Notes under the pieces: generated by a model
What the model was told of the DNA's origin: nothing
What the model saw: the letters and a program-made list of their open reading frames with translations, nothing else
Databases searched by the model: none
In this document: one piece after another, positions 1-7,866 of the stretch
Position numbering within the stretch: the stretch's first letter is position 1
Layout: every line of letters starts with the position of its first letter
Assembly (NCBI GenBank): GCA_044375105.1
Contig: JBILNK010000077.1
Location: forward strand, 1-18,354
Source: JBIKLM01 sp044375105
Lineage (GTDB): Bacteria > Planctomycetota > UBA1135 > GCA-002686595
Reading direction: 5' to 3'
Length of the DNA stretch: 18,354 nt
Position numbers and translations under genes: made by a program

Positions 1-66
1 CTCCTGCAGCATCCTTGGCAGGTCCGGCACCGGGACTCCCGACAAGCTGTGCCATTCGCTCTGCAT
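1..66 (-). CDS. possible 5' end of a minus-strand gene, hypothetical, cut by the window edge
   Basis: Reading the minus strand from an ATG at position 66 gives 22 open codons to the window edge, beginning M-Q-S-E-W-H-S-L. Nineteen of the 22 codons end in G or C, which matches the real genes here. The sequence just before the ATG is purine-rich (AGAAGAGAGGG), but this is not a convincing Shine-Dalgarno site. If real, the gene is divergent from the DUF1295 gene at 206. No domain can be recognised from so short a stretch, and a chance opening is quite possible. Confidence 0.3.
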   Translation of the reverse strand, partial: MQSEWHSLSGVPVPDLPRMLQE

Positions 67-192
67 ACCCTCTCTTCTAACCCGCTCGGAGCTCCTTGGG
101 CAGGGGGGCAGGGGCCACCCGGTCCCAGAGGGGGGCCCCCAGCCCGCCCGCAGATCGCATCCGCGGCCCCGGCTTCGGCGAACATGCTGGTC

Positions 193-198
193 AAGGAG
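193..198 (+). promoter_or_regulatory. ribosome binding site that fixes the GTG start of the DUF1295 gene
   Basis: AAGGAG ends 7 bases before the GTG at 206. It is the only strong Shine-Dalgarno match seen in front of any gene in this window. It decides the start, because an in-frame ATG is absent nearby and the protein from this GTG has the expected family N-terminus. Confidence 0.75.
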
Positions 199-205
199 CG
201 ATCCC

Positions 206-994
206 GTGCCCGACTTCAGCATCTATCTGAGCGCCCTGCCCTGGCTGATCGCCGGCATGAGCCTGGTCTGGGCCCTGAGCCTGGTCCTGGCCGACGCCAG
301 CATCATCGACCCCGTCTGGCCGGTGGCGTTCCTGGGCGCCAGTCTGGTCTACCTGCAGCCCCAGGGCGGCCTCGATTGGGCTGAGCTCAGCGCCCGCCAG
401 GGGTTCGTGCTGGGCTCCGTGGCCCTCTGGACCCTGCGCCTTTGCGGTTACTTGACCTGGCGCAAGTGGGGCGAGCCGGAAGACCGCCGCTACACGGCCA
501 TGCGCGCCGGCCAGCCGCGCTTCTGGATCCGCTCCCTGTTCATGATCTTCTGGCTGCAGGCCACGCTGGCCTGGGTCATCTCGCTGCCGCTGTTCGGCTC
601 CCTGGCGACCCCCGGCCCGGCCTGGGGGCCGCTGGACAGCCTGGCGGCCCTGGTCTTCGCGGTCGGGTTCCTGTTCGAGGCCCTGGGCGACCTGCAGCTC
701 CTGCGCTTCAAGCACGCGCCCGAGAACCGCGGCCAGGTCATGGATCGCGGCCTGTGGCGCTACACGCGGCATCCGAACTACTTCGGCAACTTCTGCATGA
801 ACTGGGCCTGGTACCTGTCGGCCTGCGCCGTCGGTGCCTGGTGGAGCCTGCCGGGGCCGCTGTTGATCAGCTTCCTGCTGCTCAAGGTTTCCGGGGTCGC
901 GATGCTGGAGAAGGACATCGGGGAGCGGCGACCGGCCTATGCAGAATACATCCGGCGCACCAACGCGTTCTTCCCCGGTCCGCGCCGTGCCTGA
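206..994 (+). CDS. DUF1295 family integral membrane protein (steroid 5-alpha-reductase-like fold)
   Basis: A 262-residue polytopic membrane protein starting at GTG 206 behind a strong ribosome binding site. Hydrophobic segments lie at about residues 8-30, 37-50, 66-83, 108-130, 143-160 and 194-230. Family hallmarks are D-P-V-W at 35-38, the E-D-R-R-Y motif at 92-96, the F-W-L-Q segment near 115-118 followed by I-S-L-P-L at 125-129, and the highly conserved GLWRYTRHPNYFGN at 182-195. The last motif is shared with isoprenylcysteine methyltransferases and sterol reductases and forms a cofactor-binding site. Length is typical for DUF1295. The family is presumed to act on lipid or isoprenoid-like substrates in the membrane, but no substrate is established, so none is assigned. 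It stands alone, convergent with the prepilin gene at 1148-1675. Confidence 0.88.
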   Translation: MPDFSIYLSALPWLIAGMSLVWALSLVLADASIIDPVWPVAFLGASLVYLQPQGGLDWAELSARQGFVLGSVALWTLRLCGYLTWRKWGEPEDRRYTAMRAGQPRFWIRSLFMIFWLQATLAWVISLPLFGSLATPGPAWGPLDSLAALVFAVGFLFEALGDLQLLRFKHAPENRGQVMDRGLWRYTRHPNYFGNFCMNWAWYLSACAVGAWWSLPGPLLISFLLLKVSGVAMLEKDIGERRPAYAEYIRRTNAFFPGPRRA

Positions 995-1037
995 CGCTGC
1001 CGCGGGGGGCCCGATCGAGTCCAGCCCGGATCTGGAC

Positions 1038-1076
1038 GCGCTGGGGCAGCGCCCGTGGGCTCTGCCTCGCCCGAGG
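1038..1076. terminator. hairpin cluster between convergent genes, candidate bidirectional terminator
   Basis: The 153-bp gap between the convergent DUF1295 and prepilin genes holds a perfect hairpin GCGCTG-ggg-CAGCGC (1038-1052). It also holds a short one, CCTC-gccc-GAGG (1065-1076), and slightly further on a CCGAGC/GCTCGG pair. There is no T-run on either strand, so this is not a classical intrinsic terminator. Its position between two gene ends is the main argument. Confidence 0.35.
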
Positions 1077-1147
1077 TGGCCGGCAAGGTCTGAGCCGAGC
1101 ACCGCAGCAGGGCAGCGCTCGGAGGGCCCGCAGCCGCCCTGCGTCGA

Positions 1148-1675
1148 TCACTGGGCTGGCCGAGGCGCCAGGGCTGGCGCGAGATCCTGATCCGAAGCCA
1201 AGACGTTGAGCTTGGCGAAGCCCGAAGCGTCGACCTCGATCGCCAGGCGATCCCCCTGGAAGGTCAAGAGGATGCTGCCGCCGCGCAGGGGCACCCCCTG
1301 GGCATCGAAGGTCAAGCTGGTGTCCCCGCCGTCGAAATCGACCTGCTCGATGCTGACGCCGCGGAAAACTGCGTCCCGATCGTATTCGCGCTCGAAGGGC
1401 AGCGCCGTGCGCGGGTTCTGGATCAGGACCCCGCTGCTGTTGGCGATGCGATAGCCGCCGTTGCTGAACGAAATCCGGGTCGCGTCGGCCGCGAAGGCGG
1501 CGCGCTGCTGGGCGATCTTGATGTCTTCGACGAGCAGCTCGCCGGCGTTCTTGAGGGTCACCGAGCTGCGGTCGAAATACCAGCTCATGCCGGCGGAGGC
1601 CACCACGGCCAGCAGAGCCAGCATCAGCACCAGTTCGAGCAGTGTGAAGCCGGCGCGCGGGGGACGGGAGGGCAT
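1148..1675 (-). CDS. type II/IV prepilin-like protein, GspH/FimT type
   Basis: A 175-residue protein with a prepilin leader at the N-terminus: MPSRPPRAG followed by FTLLE. Prepilin peptidase would cut after Gly9 and methylate Phe10, and Glu14 is the conserved +5 glutamate. A hydrophobic helix follows at residues 10-31, then a beta-rich globular domain that contains alternating polar and hydrophobic strands typical of GspH-like minor pseudopilins. I start it at the ATG at 1675 because this gives a short 9-residue leader. In-frame ATGs at 1699 and 1768 would lengthen the leader, and none has a good ribosome binding site. There are no other type II secretion or type IV pilus genes in the window, so the protein is either an orphan minor pilin or the product of a scattered gene. 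The exact apparatus it serves cannot be told. Confidence 0.82.
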   Translation of the reverse strand: MPSRPPRAGFTLLELVLMLALLAVVASAGMSWYFDRSSVTLKNAGELLVEDIKIAQQRAAFAADATRISFSNGGYRIANSSGVLIQNPRTALPFEREYDRDAVFRGVSIEQVDFDGGDTSLTFDAQGVPLRGGSILLTFQGDRLAIEVDASGFAKLNVLASDQDLAPALAPRPAQ

Positions 1676-2036
1676 GGACGGGCAGTGGAGCCGAACCATC
1701 CCTCTGATCGGCCAGCGCGCCGTGTGACTTGATGCCTTCTGCGCAAGCGCTAGGAATTCCCATCTCAAACACGGGCTTTCGGGGCGCTGCAGACCCCCGG
1801 GCCTGACCTTCGCCCGGGGCGCGCGCCAAGCGCCTGGGATCGGCCGCGAGCTGGGTTCCCCTTCCTCGAGCCGCTTCCAAGCCGCCCTGTCGACTGCCCC
1901 TTCCAGGTCGACTAGCTGCCTTTGGCCACGCCATTTTGGCGTGCCGATTGGGCCGCCAGGAATGCCCCTTTACCCCGTGCGGGTCGGCCCCCGAACCGGA
2001 CCAGAACTTGGCGAGCCGCCCCTCGCAGCACCGCTC
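1676..2036. other. intergenic region between divergent prepilin and surface-protein genes
   Basis: No gene is supported in these 361 bp. It holds two direct copies of GTCGACT (1889-1895 and 1907-1913, 18 bp apart) and a hairpin CACGCC-atttt-GGCGTG (1927-1943). Both lie on the side of the plus-strand gene and could be regulatory, but neither matches a known operator. Codons read upstream of 2037 in the frame of the plus-strand gene have clearly lower GC at third positions than the gene proper, which argues that the stretch 1941-2036 is untranslated. Confidence 0.5.
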
Positions 2037-4712
2037 ATGACCGCACGACACAGCCCGCGCCCTCCCCGCACCCAAGGCCTCGCTGGGGGCCCGCGACGTG
2101 TTCGGGGGCAGCCGCGGCTCTGGCCGTTGTTGCTCCTTATGCCCATGGGACTGCTCGGCCTCTGGCTGAGCGGCCGCGGGGAAAGCGTCCGGGGGGCAGC
2201 TGTGCAGCCGCAAGAGCGGGCCCCCGAGGCCGGGGGGCAGCTCGCGCACCAGCCCGCTCCCGACGCCGGGGCTTCGGCCCCGTCGATCCCTGCGTCCCCT
2301 TCGACACTGGCCCAGGAATCGTCGCCGACGCCCGAGCGCGCGCCGCTCGAGTCTGCCACCCCGGGTGCTTCCCGGGAGGCCGTCTCCATCCTGGAGCTGC
2401 GCGTGGTCAGCCACCAGGCCCGGGCCCCGTTGGCGGGCGCCGAGGTGCGTCTGCTGGGCCCCCAGGCGCCCGACAACAGGGCCGGTCGCGTGGCCATGCC
2501 CAAGGCCTGGCACCGGGATCGAGAGCTGCTCGCCACGGTCGAGGCACAGGCGGGCGGGCTGGCCCGGATCGAGCTGCCGGCGGGGGTGCCCCTGGACAAG
2601 CTCCTGGTCGAGGGGCAATTCGATTCCCTGTGGGGGAGCCTGCGACTCTTCGGATGGGAGCCCGCTGAGGTCCCTGAGTTGGTGCTGTGTCCCGATCGCT
2701 GGATCGACGTCCGCGTCGTTCGTCAGGGGGACGGAGCCCCGTTGGCGGGGGAAGAAATCGGCTTGTTCTACCGCGAAGGCGGCGACCCGCAGCCGGTGGA
2801 TAGCGCCGTCAGCGACTCCGCAGGCCAGGTCCGTTTCCACCACACGGGGCAGCATTTCGCCTGGTTCTGGCCCCACACGGAGGAGATGCGCGTGCGGCCC
2901 CTGGAAGTGCTGCCGCAGCTGGACGGCGTGCTGATCGATCCGCAGGCGCCCGAGCAGGTCGTGGTGCTCGAGTTGTCCGCCCGGCGCTCGCTGCGGGTCA
3001 GGGTCACCGCACCGGGAGGACAGCCGGTGGACGAACCAGGCAGCGTCTGCTTGGCACTCAGGGAACCTGGGGATTTCGAAGTCCCCGATCCGCAGCGCCT
3101 TCACGTCATCGCGGCGGCCGAGCTCCAGGGTGGCAGCGCGGACTTCCATGGCCTGGAACCCGGCAGCTGCTTCTGGGTCTGGCACCGCGCACCCCAAGTC
3201 CAGCCCTCAGCGCCCGTGCCCGGCGTGGTCGCGCCCTTGCAGGCTCCCGAGCAGGAGCTGCAGATCGTGCAGCCGCCGAGTCCCGGCCCTTGGCTCCTGT
3301 TCCGTGTGACCCGCGCCGACGGCACGATCTACTCGGGATCGGATCTGATCATCAACGGGAGCTGGTCGGTATTGAAGCCCGATGCCGAAGGTCGCCGCCG
3401 AATGAATCTCTCGCTGCTCCGCGGCCAGCCCCCGGCTACCCTGGAAATCCGGGCAGGTGCCGCTGCGGATTTCCCTGGCCTGGCTTCGGTTTCGCTGCCG
3501 ACCTTGCCGGCCGGAGCGATCCACGACCTGGGAAAGCTGGTTCTAGGAGATCCTCCCGGACCCCTGCTTCTGTCCGGGCGCGTCCTGGACAGTCAGGGTC
3601 AGCCTCTCGTGAGGCAGTACCTCCAGATCGCCCGGATCGATGCGGATCGATGGACGATCCTCGAAGGGGAGCGCACCGGCAGCGATGGCAGCTTCGCTTG
3701 CCGGGCTGGGAACGGGGCCGCACCCGCGGAAGTCCACGTCAAGCTCGATGCCCACGGGGATTCGATGCGCTTCGGGCCCTATCGGGTCGGCCAGACCGGA
3801 GTGGAGATCTGCTTGCCAGCCTCCGGTTGCTTGGCGGGCTCGGTGCTGCTCGAGCCGGCTTGGTGGCGCGACTTCGTTTGGCTGCGACTCGTGCGGGAGA
3901 GCTCGGATGGATCCGGGGAAGAATCCACCGTCCATCCCGAGCAGGACATCGATGCATTCGGGGAATTCCAGTTCCGGGTGCGGCCCGGCCATTACCGGCT
4001 CGAGGCGGGCATGGGCTCCGACCAGGAACCGATGTTGAGCTTGCCCGGGCTCGAGGTCCGCGCTGGCGAGACCAACCGCGACCCGCGTCTGCAGGGGCTG
4101 GTGCTCAGCGGCTTCGGGCGCCTGGTCGAAGTCGAGGTGCTGAACGAAAGCGGCGAGCCGCTCATCGAAGCCACCGGTTCCCTGCGCCACGGTTCGGAGA
4201 CCACGCGTGTGGAAGAAGACTATGGCGATGAGACCGCAGATTGGCGCGGGCGGCTGTTCTTCTTCGTCTCCTCCGACGGCCTCAGCCTCCTGATCCAGGC
4301 GGATGGCTATCGATCTCGGTCGCTGCCGCTGCCTAGGGACCGGCAGACGGTCGTCTTGGAGCGGGAAGTCCGACTCGAGGTGCACCTTTCGGGTGATTGG
4401 GAGCCGGTGCTCGACCGCGCTGAATTCTACGCGCTCGCCCCGTTCGAAGACGGCTTCGAGCTCGAGCATCTGCTCGAGGAGGAGTACCAGGAGGAATCGA
4501 GCCCCGTCTTGTACTGTGGATGGTCCGGCGGGAATCAAGTCCTGCTTCAACTGAAATCCTACGCACAGAACGCGCCAGGTACATCGGAGCAACGGCGGTT
4601 CGATTTGGGCCGCTTCACCGTCCGAGAGACCGACGGCCGAGCGCAGGTCGATCTGGAGCTCTCACCCGATCTGGCTCAGCGCATCGGTGAGTGGCTGTCT
4701 GCTGAGGAATGA
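2037..4712 (+). CDS. membrane-anchored protein with tandem carboxypeptidase-regulatory-like beta-sandwich domains
   Basis: An 891-residue protein when started at the ATG at 2037. The short N-terminus is Arg/Pro-rich, with one transmembrane helix at about residues 28-46 (WPLLLLMPMGLLGLWL), so the bulk should lie outside the cytoplasm. A low-complexity Pro/Ala/Glu linker runs to about 115. It is followed by a series of Ig-like units, roughly at 116-205, 222-310, 317-410, 418-505 and 509-590, with further units to the end. Each begins with a strand such as LELRVV, WIDVRVV or LRVRVT and then G-x-P-L-x-G or G-x-P-V-like turns. The unit at 509-590 has the classic SGRVLDSQGQPL and TGSDGSF signatures of the carboxypeptidase regulatory-like fold. 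There are no peptidase or other catalytic motifs. Such proteins are common in Planctomycetota and are presumed structural or sensory. Upstream starts (GTG 1941, ATG 1962) are possible but less coding-like. Confidence 0.72.
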   Translation: MTARHSPRPPRTQGLAGGPRRVRGQPRLWPLLLLMPMGLLGLWLSGRGESVRGAAVQPQERAPEAGGQLAHQPAPDAGASAPSIPASPSTLAQESSPTPERAPLESATPGASREAVSILELRVVSHQARAPLAGAEVRLLGPQAPDNRAGRVAMPKAWHRDRELLATVEAQAGGLARIELPAGVPLDKLLVEGQFDSLWGSLRLFGWEPAEVPELVLCPDRWIDVRVVRQGDGAPLAGEEIGLFYREGGDPQPVDSAVSDSAGQVRFHHTGQHFAWFWPHTEEMRVRPLEVLPQLDGVLIDPQAPEQVVVLELSARRSLRVRVTAPGGQPVDEPGSVCLALREPGDFEVPDPQRLHVIAAAELQGGSADFHGLEPGSCFWVWHRAPQVQPSAPVPGVVAPLQAPEQELQIVQPPSPGPWLLFRVTRADGTIYSGSDLIINGSWSVLKPDAEGRRRMNLSLLRGQPPATLEIRAGAAADFPGLASVSLPTLPAGAIHDLGKLVLGDPPGPLLLSGRVLDSQGQPLVRQYLQIARIDADRWTILEGERTGSDGSFACRAGNGAAPAEVHVKLDAHGDSMRFGPYRVGQTGVEICLPASGCLAGSVLLEPAWWRDFVWLRLVRESSDGSGEESTVHPEQDIDAFGEFQFRVRPGHYRLEAGMGSDQEPMLSLPGLEVRAGETNRDPRLQGLVLSGFGRLVEVEVLNESGEPLIEATGSLRHGSETTRVEEDYGDETADWRGRLFFFVSSDGLSLLIQADGYRSRSLPLPRDRQTVVLEREVRLEVHLSGDWEPVLDRAEFYALAPFEDGFELEHLLEEEYQEESSPVLYCGWSGGNQVLLQLKSYAQNAPGTSEQRRFDLGRFTVRETDGRAQVDLELSPDLAQRIGEWLSAEE

Positions 4713-4913
4713 TCTGCTCCTCGAGGATCGACCAGGCGCGCCACAGGATCCCGTCGGTTTGACCTTGGAGCGGGGCAGCCCTCGATGCGGGCTCGCAGGC
4801 ATTTTTCGCGTGATTCTTGATCAGGCTTCGCCCCGGCGGCCGACCGGACGAAGGCCGTGTGCCAGCCGTCTCACCTTGCGCTGCCGAGACAGGCGGGGCG
4901 CAGCGACTGCGGG

Positions 4914-5180
4914 TCAGCGCAGACGCGCCAGGTACTGCTCGGGATGCGCCTCGAACTCCTCGACGCAGGGCGCGCAGCACAGCTTGATCTCCTGGCCCTG
5001 GTGGGCCAGGGTCACCGGATCGCCCATGGAGCCCAGGGCGTTTTCGGTCACCAGGCAGGTGTCGAGCGGGTAGGGCAGCAAGCCGCCGCTCTGGCACGGG
5101 CGCGAGCTGGTGCAGGCCAGGGTCAGCCCAAGGCTCAGGGTCAGGCAAAACAGGGCGCGGCGCGGGGCTCGGGGCTGCAT
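4914..5180 (-). CDS. small TRASH/YHS-like metal-binding lipoprotein
   Basis: An 88-residue protein with a hydrophobic signal (residues 9-22) ending at Cys23 (LTLAC). This is an imperfect lipobox, because Thr occupies -3. The mature part carries one compact domain at about 36-87 with the pattern P-Y-P-L-D-T-C (36-42), G-S-M-G-D-P (50-55) and a C-C-x-x-C cluster (Cys68, Cys69, Cys72), then E-F-E-A-H-P-E-Q-Y-L. That layout is the TRASH/YHS-like heavy-metal-binding domain often seen near copper proteins, and the cysteines are the expected ligands. It lies downstream of, and on the same strand as, the multicopper oxidase gene. A role in periplasmic or envelope copper binding is therefore likely, though inferred. 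The start has a moderate purine-rich site (GAAAGAG) about ten bases upstream. Confidence 0.78.
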   Translation of the reverse strand: MQPRAPRRALFCLTLSLGLTLACTSSRPCQSGGLLPYPLDTCLVTENALGSMGDPVTLAHQGQEIKLCCAPCVEEFEAHPEQYLARLR

Positions 5181-5236
5181 GGTCGGTGCTCTTTCGGGTC
5201 TCCAGGGATGTCCCCGCGGCTCGGGGGTCCACGGCC

Positions 5237-5242
5237 ATTATC
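5237..5242 (-). promoter_or_regulatory. candidate -10 element for the TRASH-like lipoprotein
   Basis: On the minus strand this reads GATAAT, one base from TATAAT, in an otherwise very GC-rich 230-bp gap between the multicopper oxidase stop and the lipoprotein start. It lies 56 bases before the ATG. No convincing -35 is visible. If real, the lipoprotein has its own promoter as well as possible read-through from the oxidase gene. Confidence 0.3.
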
Positions 5243-5410
5243 GGCTGGGGCGCGAGAGCGCGCCAGGCCGGTGCTCCGAACCAGGCCTCGAGGGCCCCTG
5301 GCGCAGGGCATGCCGGGCGAGGACCGCCCCCCGCAGCACCCGCTCGACCCGCGTCCAGCCCTGGCCAGCGGCAGCCGTCCGGGCGGGGACCGGCCTCGCC
5401 AGCCCGGTGC

Positions 5411-7687
5411 TCACAGCCGCAGGGACAGGCCGAGGCCCGCGCCGTGTCGGCTCTGGAAGCCCAGCAGGAACGAAAAACGCTGGCTGAGTAGATATTCGAT
5501 CTGGGCCTGGTGCTCCCACTCCCGCAGGGTGTCGTACTCGGTGCTGACAAAGAGCATCCAGCGCGGAGCGATCTGGAAGTCCTTGGAGAGGTTGAGGCGC
5601 AGGTCGCCTTCGCTGTCCAGCAGGCCGCGCGCGGTGACGAGGTAGGGCAAGCGATACAGGGCGCCCGCGAACCAGCGGTTGTCGGCGTCTTTTTCGTTGG
5701 TGAAGCGATAGCCCACGAACGGCGAGAGGTTCGGGCCGAGGTAACGCGACCAGAGCAGGTCCAATTCGCCGTCCAAGGGGCGCTCCTGCCCGCTGGCATC
5801 GGTTTCGTCGAGGCCCGCGTCCCAAAGGATGCCGAATTCGTTGCGCGCATCCATCAGGGTGGCGGTGCCGGTGGTCATGTAGTTCGAGATCACGCCATCC
5901 AGCAGGAACACCGGCGGATCGAGCATGTCTTCGGGCAGCTCGGGCGGGGTGTCCGCGGGTGGATCGCCGACCCGCACCACGCGGGTCATCCCGGCCTTCA
6001 TGTGGTAGAGCAGGTGGCAGTGCAGCAGCCAGTCGCCGTCTTCGTTGGCGTCGAATTCGATCGTGCGCTTGCCCATCGGCGGCACGTCGACGGTGTGCTT
6101 GAGCGGCGAGCGCTGGCCCTGGCCCTCGATCAGGCGGAAGAAGAACCCGTGCAGGTGCATCGGGTGGTGCATCATCGTGTCGTTGACCAGCTCGAGCCGC
6201 AGGCGCTCGCCGCGCGCCACGGGGATCACGCTGTCCTGGGCCAGGGTCCGCCCGTCGAGCGACCAGACATAGCGGCGCATGTCGCCGGTCAAGCGCAGGG
6301 TCAGCTCGCGCACGGCAGCCCCGGGGGGCGAATCCGGGCTCGCCGGTGCGTCGTTGGCGTCGTTTTCGCCGGTCTCCGCCGCTGGAGCGCTGCCCGGCTC
6401 GGGCGCGGGCGGCTGCGTGCTGCCGGCGCTCCAGGGGGCTTCCGGCCGCCGGGCGCGCAGGCGCGCATAGGGGGAGAGCGGGCGCTCGGGCTCGCTGGCC
6501 AGGGCCTGCTCGTCGTCGAGCCCCGCGCTGCGCCGCGCTTCGAGGATGCCGGCCAGCAGGGTGGCCTCCATGCGATAGAGGTCGGGCCGCGGCGGGTCGA
6601 TGGCCGGCACCTCGGCCCCGCTCCCCAGGAACAGCGAGGCGTGACCGGAGCCGTCCTGGGCCGTGGCGCGCAGCTCGAACGCCCCGGGGCCCGGCAGGCG
6701 GAGCTCCACGTCGTAGGTCTCGCCGATGCCGATCAGCAGGCGCTTGACGCGGATCGGCTCCAACGCGGAGCCGTCCGCGGCGACCACGCTCAGGGGCCCG
6801 GCGCTGCTGTGGACGTAGAAATAGGTCGAAGCGCCGGCGTTGATCAGCCGCAGCCGCAGGCGTTGGCCCGGACCGGCGGCCTGCGTGCCGCGGCGCTGTC
6901 CGTTGATCAGGAAGGCGTCGTAGGCCACGTCGGAGATGTCCATCGGCGGCAGGCGCGAGCGCTCGCGGGCCCAATAGGCCTGCCAAGAGCCGGGCCGCTC
7001 GGCCTCCGCGCGCCAGGCTCCCCAGATCGATGGCAGCGTGCCCTTTTTCGCGCTGTACCAATCGCTGCCGCGCATCAGCGTGCGCATGACCTCGTGGGGC
7101 CGCTCGTCGATCCAATCGGACAGCACCAGCACCAGGTCCTGGTCGGGAGGATCGGCCTCCGGCTCGCGCGGCTCGACCACGATGGCCCCGTACAGCCCGG
7201 CCTGCTCTTGGAGCCCCGCGTGGGAGTGGTACCAGTAGGTGCCGGCCTGCCGCAGCGTGAACTCGTAGGTCAGGGAGCCGCCAGCGGGCACGTAGGGCCC
7301 GGTCAGGGGCGCGACCCCGTCCATGGCGTTGGGCAGGAGCAGGCCATGCCAGTGGAAGCTGGTCGGCTCGTCGAGGAAATTCTCGACGGTGATGCGCGCC
7401 CGCTCGCCCTCGCGGAAGCGCAGCACCGGGCCGGGCACCTGGCCGTTGATCGTCAGCGTCTCGAAGGGCCGCTCGCCGAGCTGGCGCACCTGGCGCTCGA
7501 CCACCAGGAAGTACTCGCGCAGCGGGCCCTCCGGCGTTTCCTGGAGATACTGGGGGCCAGCCAGCGCGGGCCCCGCGGCCAGGCCCAGCAGCCAGAGCAG
7601 GCTCGCGGCCAAGACCCCGGCGGCCGAGCGGGCCAGGTTGCGGCTCGGCGCCGGGAGTAGCGGCCCGCTGGAGGGGAAGTGCGGCAT
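5411..7687 (-). CDS. copA: CopA-type multicopper oxidase fused to a CopB-like outer-membrane barrel domain
   Basis: This 758-residue protein has a Sec-type signal peptide (hydrophobic 21-40, likely cut after ALA at 43) and lacks the twin-arginine motif usual for CopA. The multicopper oxidase part covers about 55-575. Copper ligands are HWH (112-114), HSH (154-156), HPMHLH (508-513) and HCHLLYHM (556-563), with Cys557, His562 and axial Met567 for the type 1 site. The stretches YWYHSHAGLQEQAGLYG and LSDWIDERP are CopA/PcoA-specific. A Pro/Ala/acid linker (about 417-457) replaces part of the usual Met-rich region. Residues about 595-758 resemble CopB: G-I-L-W-D-A-G-L, L-D-L-L-W-S-R, W-F-A-G-A-L-Y-R-L-P-Y and alternating strands ending in L-G-L-S-L-R-L. 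The family oxidises Cu(I) and handles periplasmic copper, and CopB sits in the outer membrane. CopA is normally about 600 residues, so the fusion explains the extra length. Confidence 0.9.
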   Translation of the reverse strand: MPHFPSSGPLLPAPSRNLARSAAGVLAASLLWLLGLAAGPALAGPQYLQETPEGPLREYFLVVERQVRQLGERPFETLTINGQVPGPVLRFREGERARITVENFLDEPTSFHWHGLLLPNAMDGVAPLTGPYVPAGGSLTYEFTLRQAGTYWYHSHAGLQEQAGLYGAIVVEPREPEADPPDQDLVLVLSDWIDERPHEVMRTLMRGSDWYSAKKGTLPSIWGAWRAEAERPGSWQAYWARERSRLPPMDISDVAYDAFLINGQRRGTQAAGPGQRLRLRLINAGASTYFYVHSSAGPLSVVAADGSALEPIRVKRLLIGIGETYDVELRLPGPGAFELRATAQDGSGHASLFLGSGAEVPAIDPPRPDLYRMEATLLAGILEARRSAGLDDEQALASEPERPLSPYARLRARRPEAPWSAGSTQPPAPEPGSAPAAETGENDANDAPASPDSPPGAAVRELTLRLTGDMRRYVWSLDGRTLAQDSVIPVARGERLRLELVNDTMMHHPMHLHGFFFRLIEGQGQRSPLKHTVDVPPMGKRTIEFDANEDGDWLLHCHLLYHMKAGMTRVVRVGDPPADTPPELPEDMLDPPVFLLDGVISNYMTTGTATLMDARNEFGILWDAGLDETDASGQERPLDGELDLLWSRYLGPNLSPFVGYRFTNEKDADNRWFAGALYRLPYLVTARGLLDSEGDLRLNLSKDFQIAPRWMLFVSTEYDTLREWEHQAQIEYLLSQRFSFLLGFQSRHGAGLGLSLRL

Positions 7688-7696
7688 GCAGGCGCC

Positions 7697-7702
7697 AAGT
7701 TA
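7697..7702 (-). promoter_or_regulatory. candidate -10 element for the multicopper oxidase gene
   Basis: The minus strand reads TAACTT here, ending nine bases before the ATG at 7687. It matches the loose TANNNT pattern. Transcription from it would leave almost no leader, and no Shine-Dalgarno site is visible before this ATG, which would fit a near-leaderless mRNA. The evidence is weak. Confidence 0.25.
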
Positions 7703-7707
7703 AGCCG

Positions 7708-7731
7708 CCTGCGGGCCTGCGGGCCTGCGGA
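7708..7731 (+). repeat. three tandem copies of an 8-bp unit (CCTGCGGG)
   Basis: CCTGCGGG occurs three times in a row, with the last base differing in the third copy. The block lies just upstream of the multicopper oxidase start within the divergent gap. It could be simple slippage or clustered binding sites. Confidence 0.8.
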
Positions 7732-7791
7732 AGGGGCCGGGCGGCCGGATTCGGGGCCTGCTGCAGCCCTGTCCGCTTCTCGGGTCCCGCG

Positions 7792-7841
7792 CCGGCCTCC
7801 GCGGATCCTGCCGGCCTCCGCGGATCCTGCGGGCCTCCGCG
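7792..7841 (+). repeat. 2.6 tandem copies of a 19-bp unit in the oxidase/Kef divergent region
   Basis: The unit CCGGCCTCCGCGGATCCTG is present as two exact copies (7792-7810 and 7811-7829). A third partial copy (7830-7841) has one mismatch. Each unit holds the palindrome CCGCGG. The block sits between the divergent multicopper oxidase and KefG-like genes, where it could affect either promoter. Confidence 0.9.
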
Positions 7842-7866
7842 CGGGGCCCGCTAAGCCCGCCTGGTT

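Noticed and set aside
1889..1913. Two GTCGACT copies as an operator
   Set aside because: The 7-bp repeat is short, and its palindromic core is not rare in GC-rich DNA. There is not enough to name a site.
882..3197. A 771-codon minus-strand frame across the prepilin and surface-protein genes
   Set aside because: It overlaps the prepilin in a different frame and lies antisense to the surface protein, with no motif of its own.
5181..5410. A small gene between the multicopper oxidase and the lipoprotein
   Set aside because: No frame in this 230-bp gap gives a start, a plausible length and recognisable protein features; the open minus-strand reading is a shifted frame running out of the oxidase gene.
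5510..7660. A 716-codon plus-strand open frame opposite the multicopper oxidase
   Set aside because: The opposite strand carries all four copper-ligand motifs. This frame gives only low-complexity sequence.
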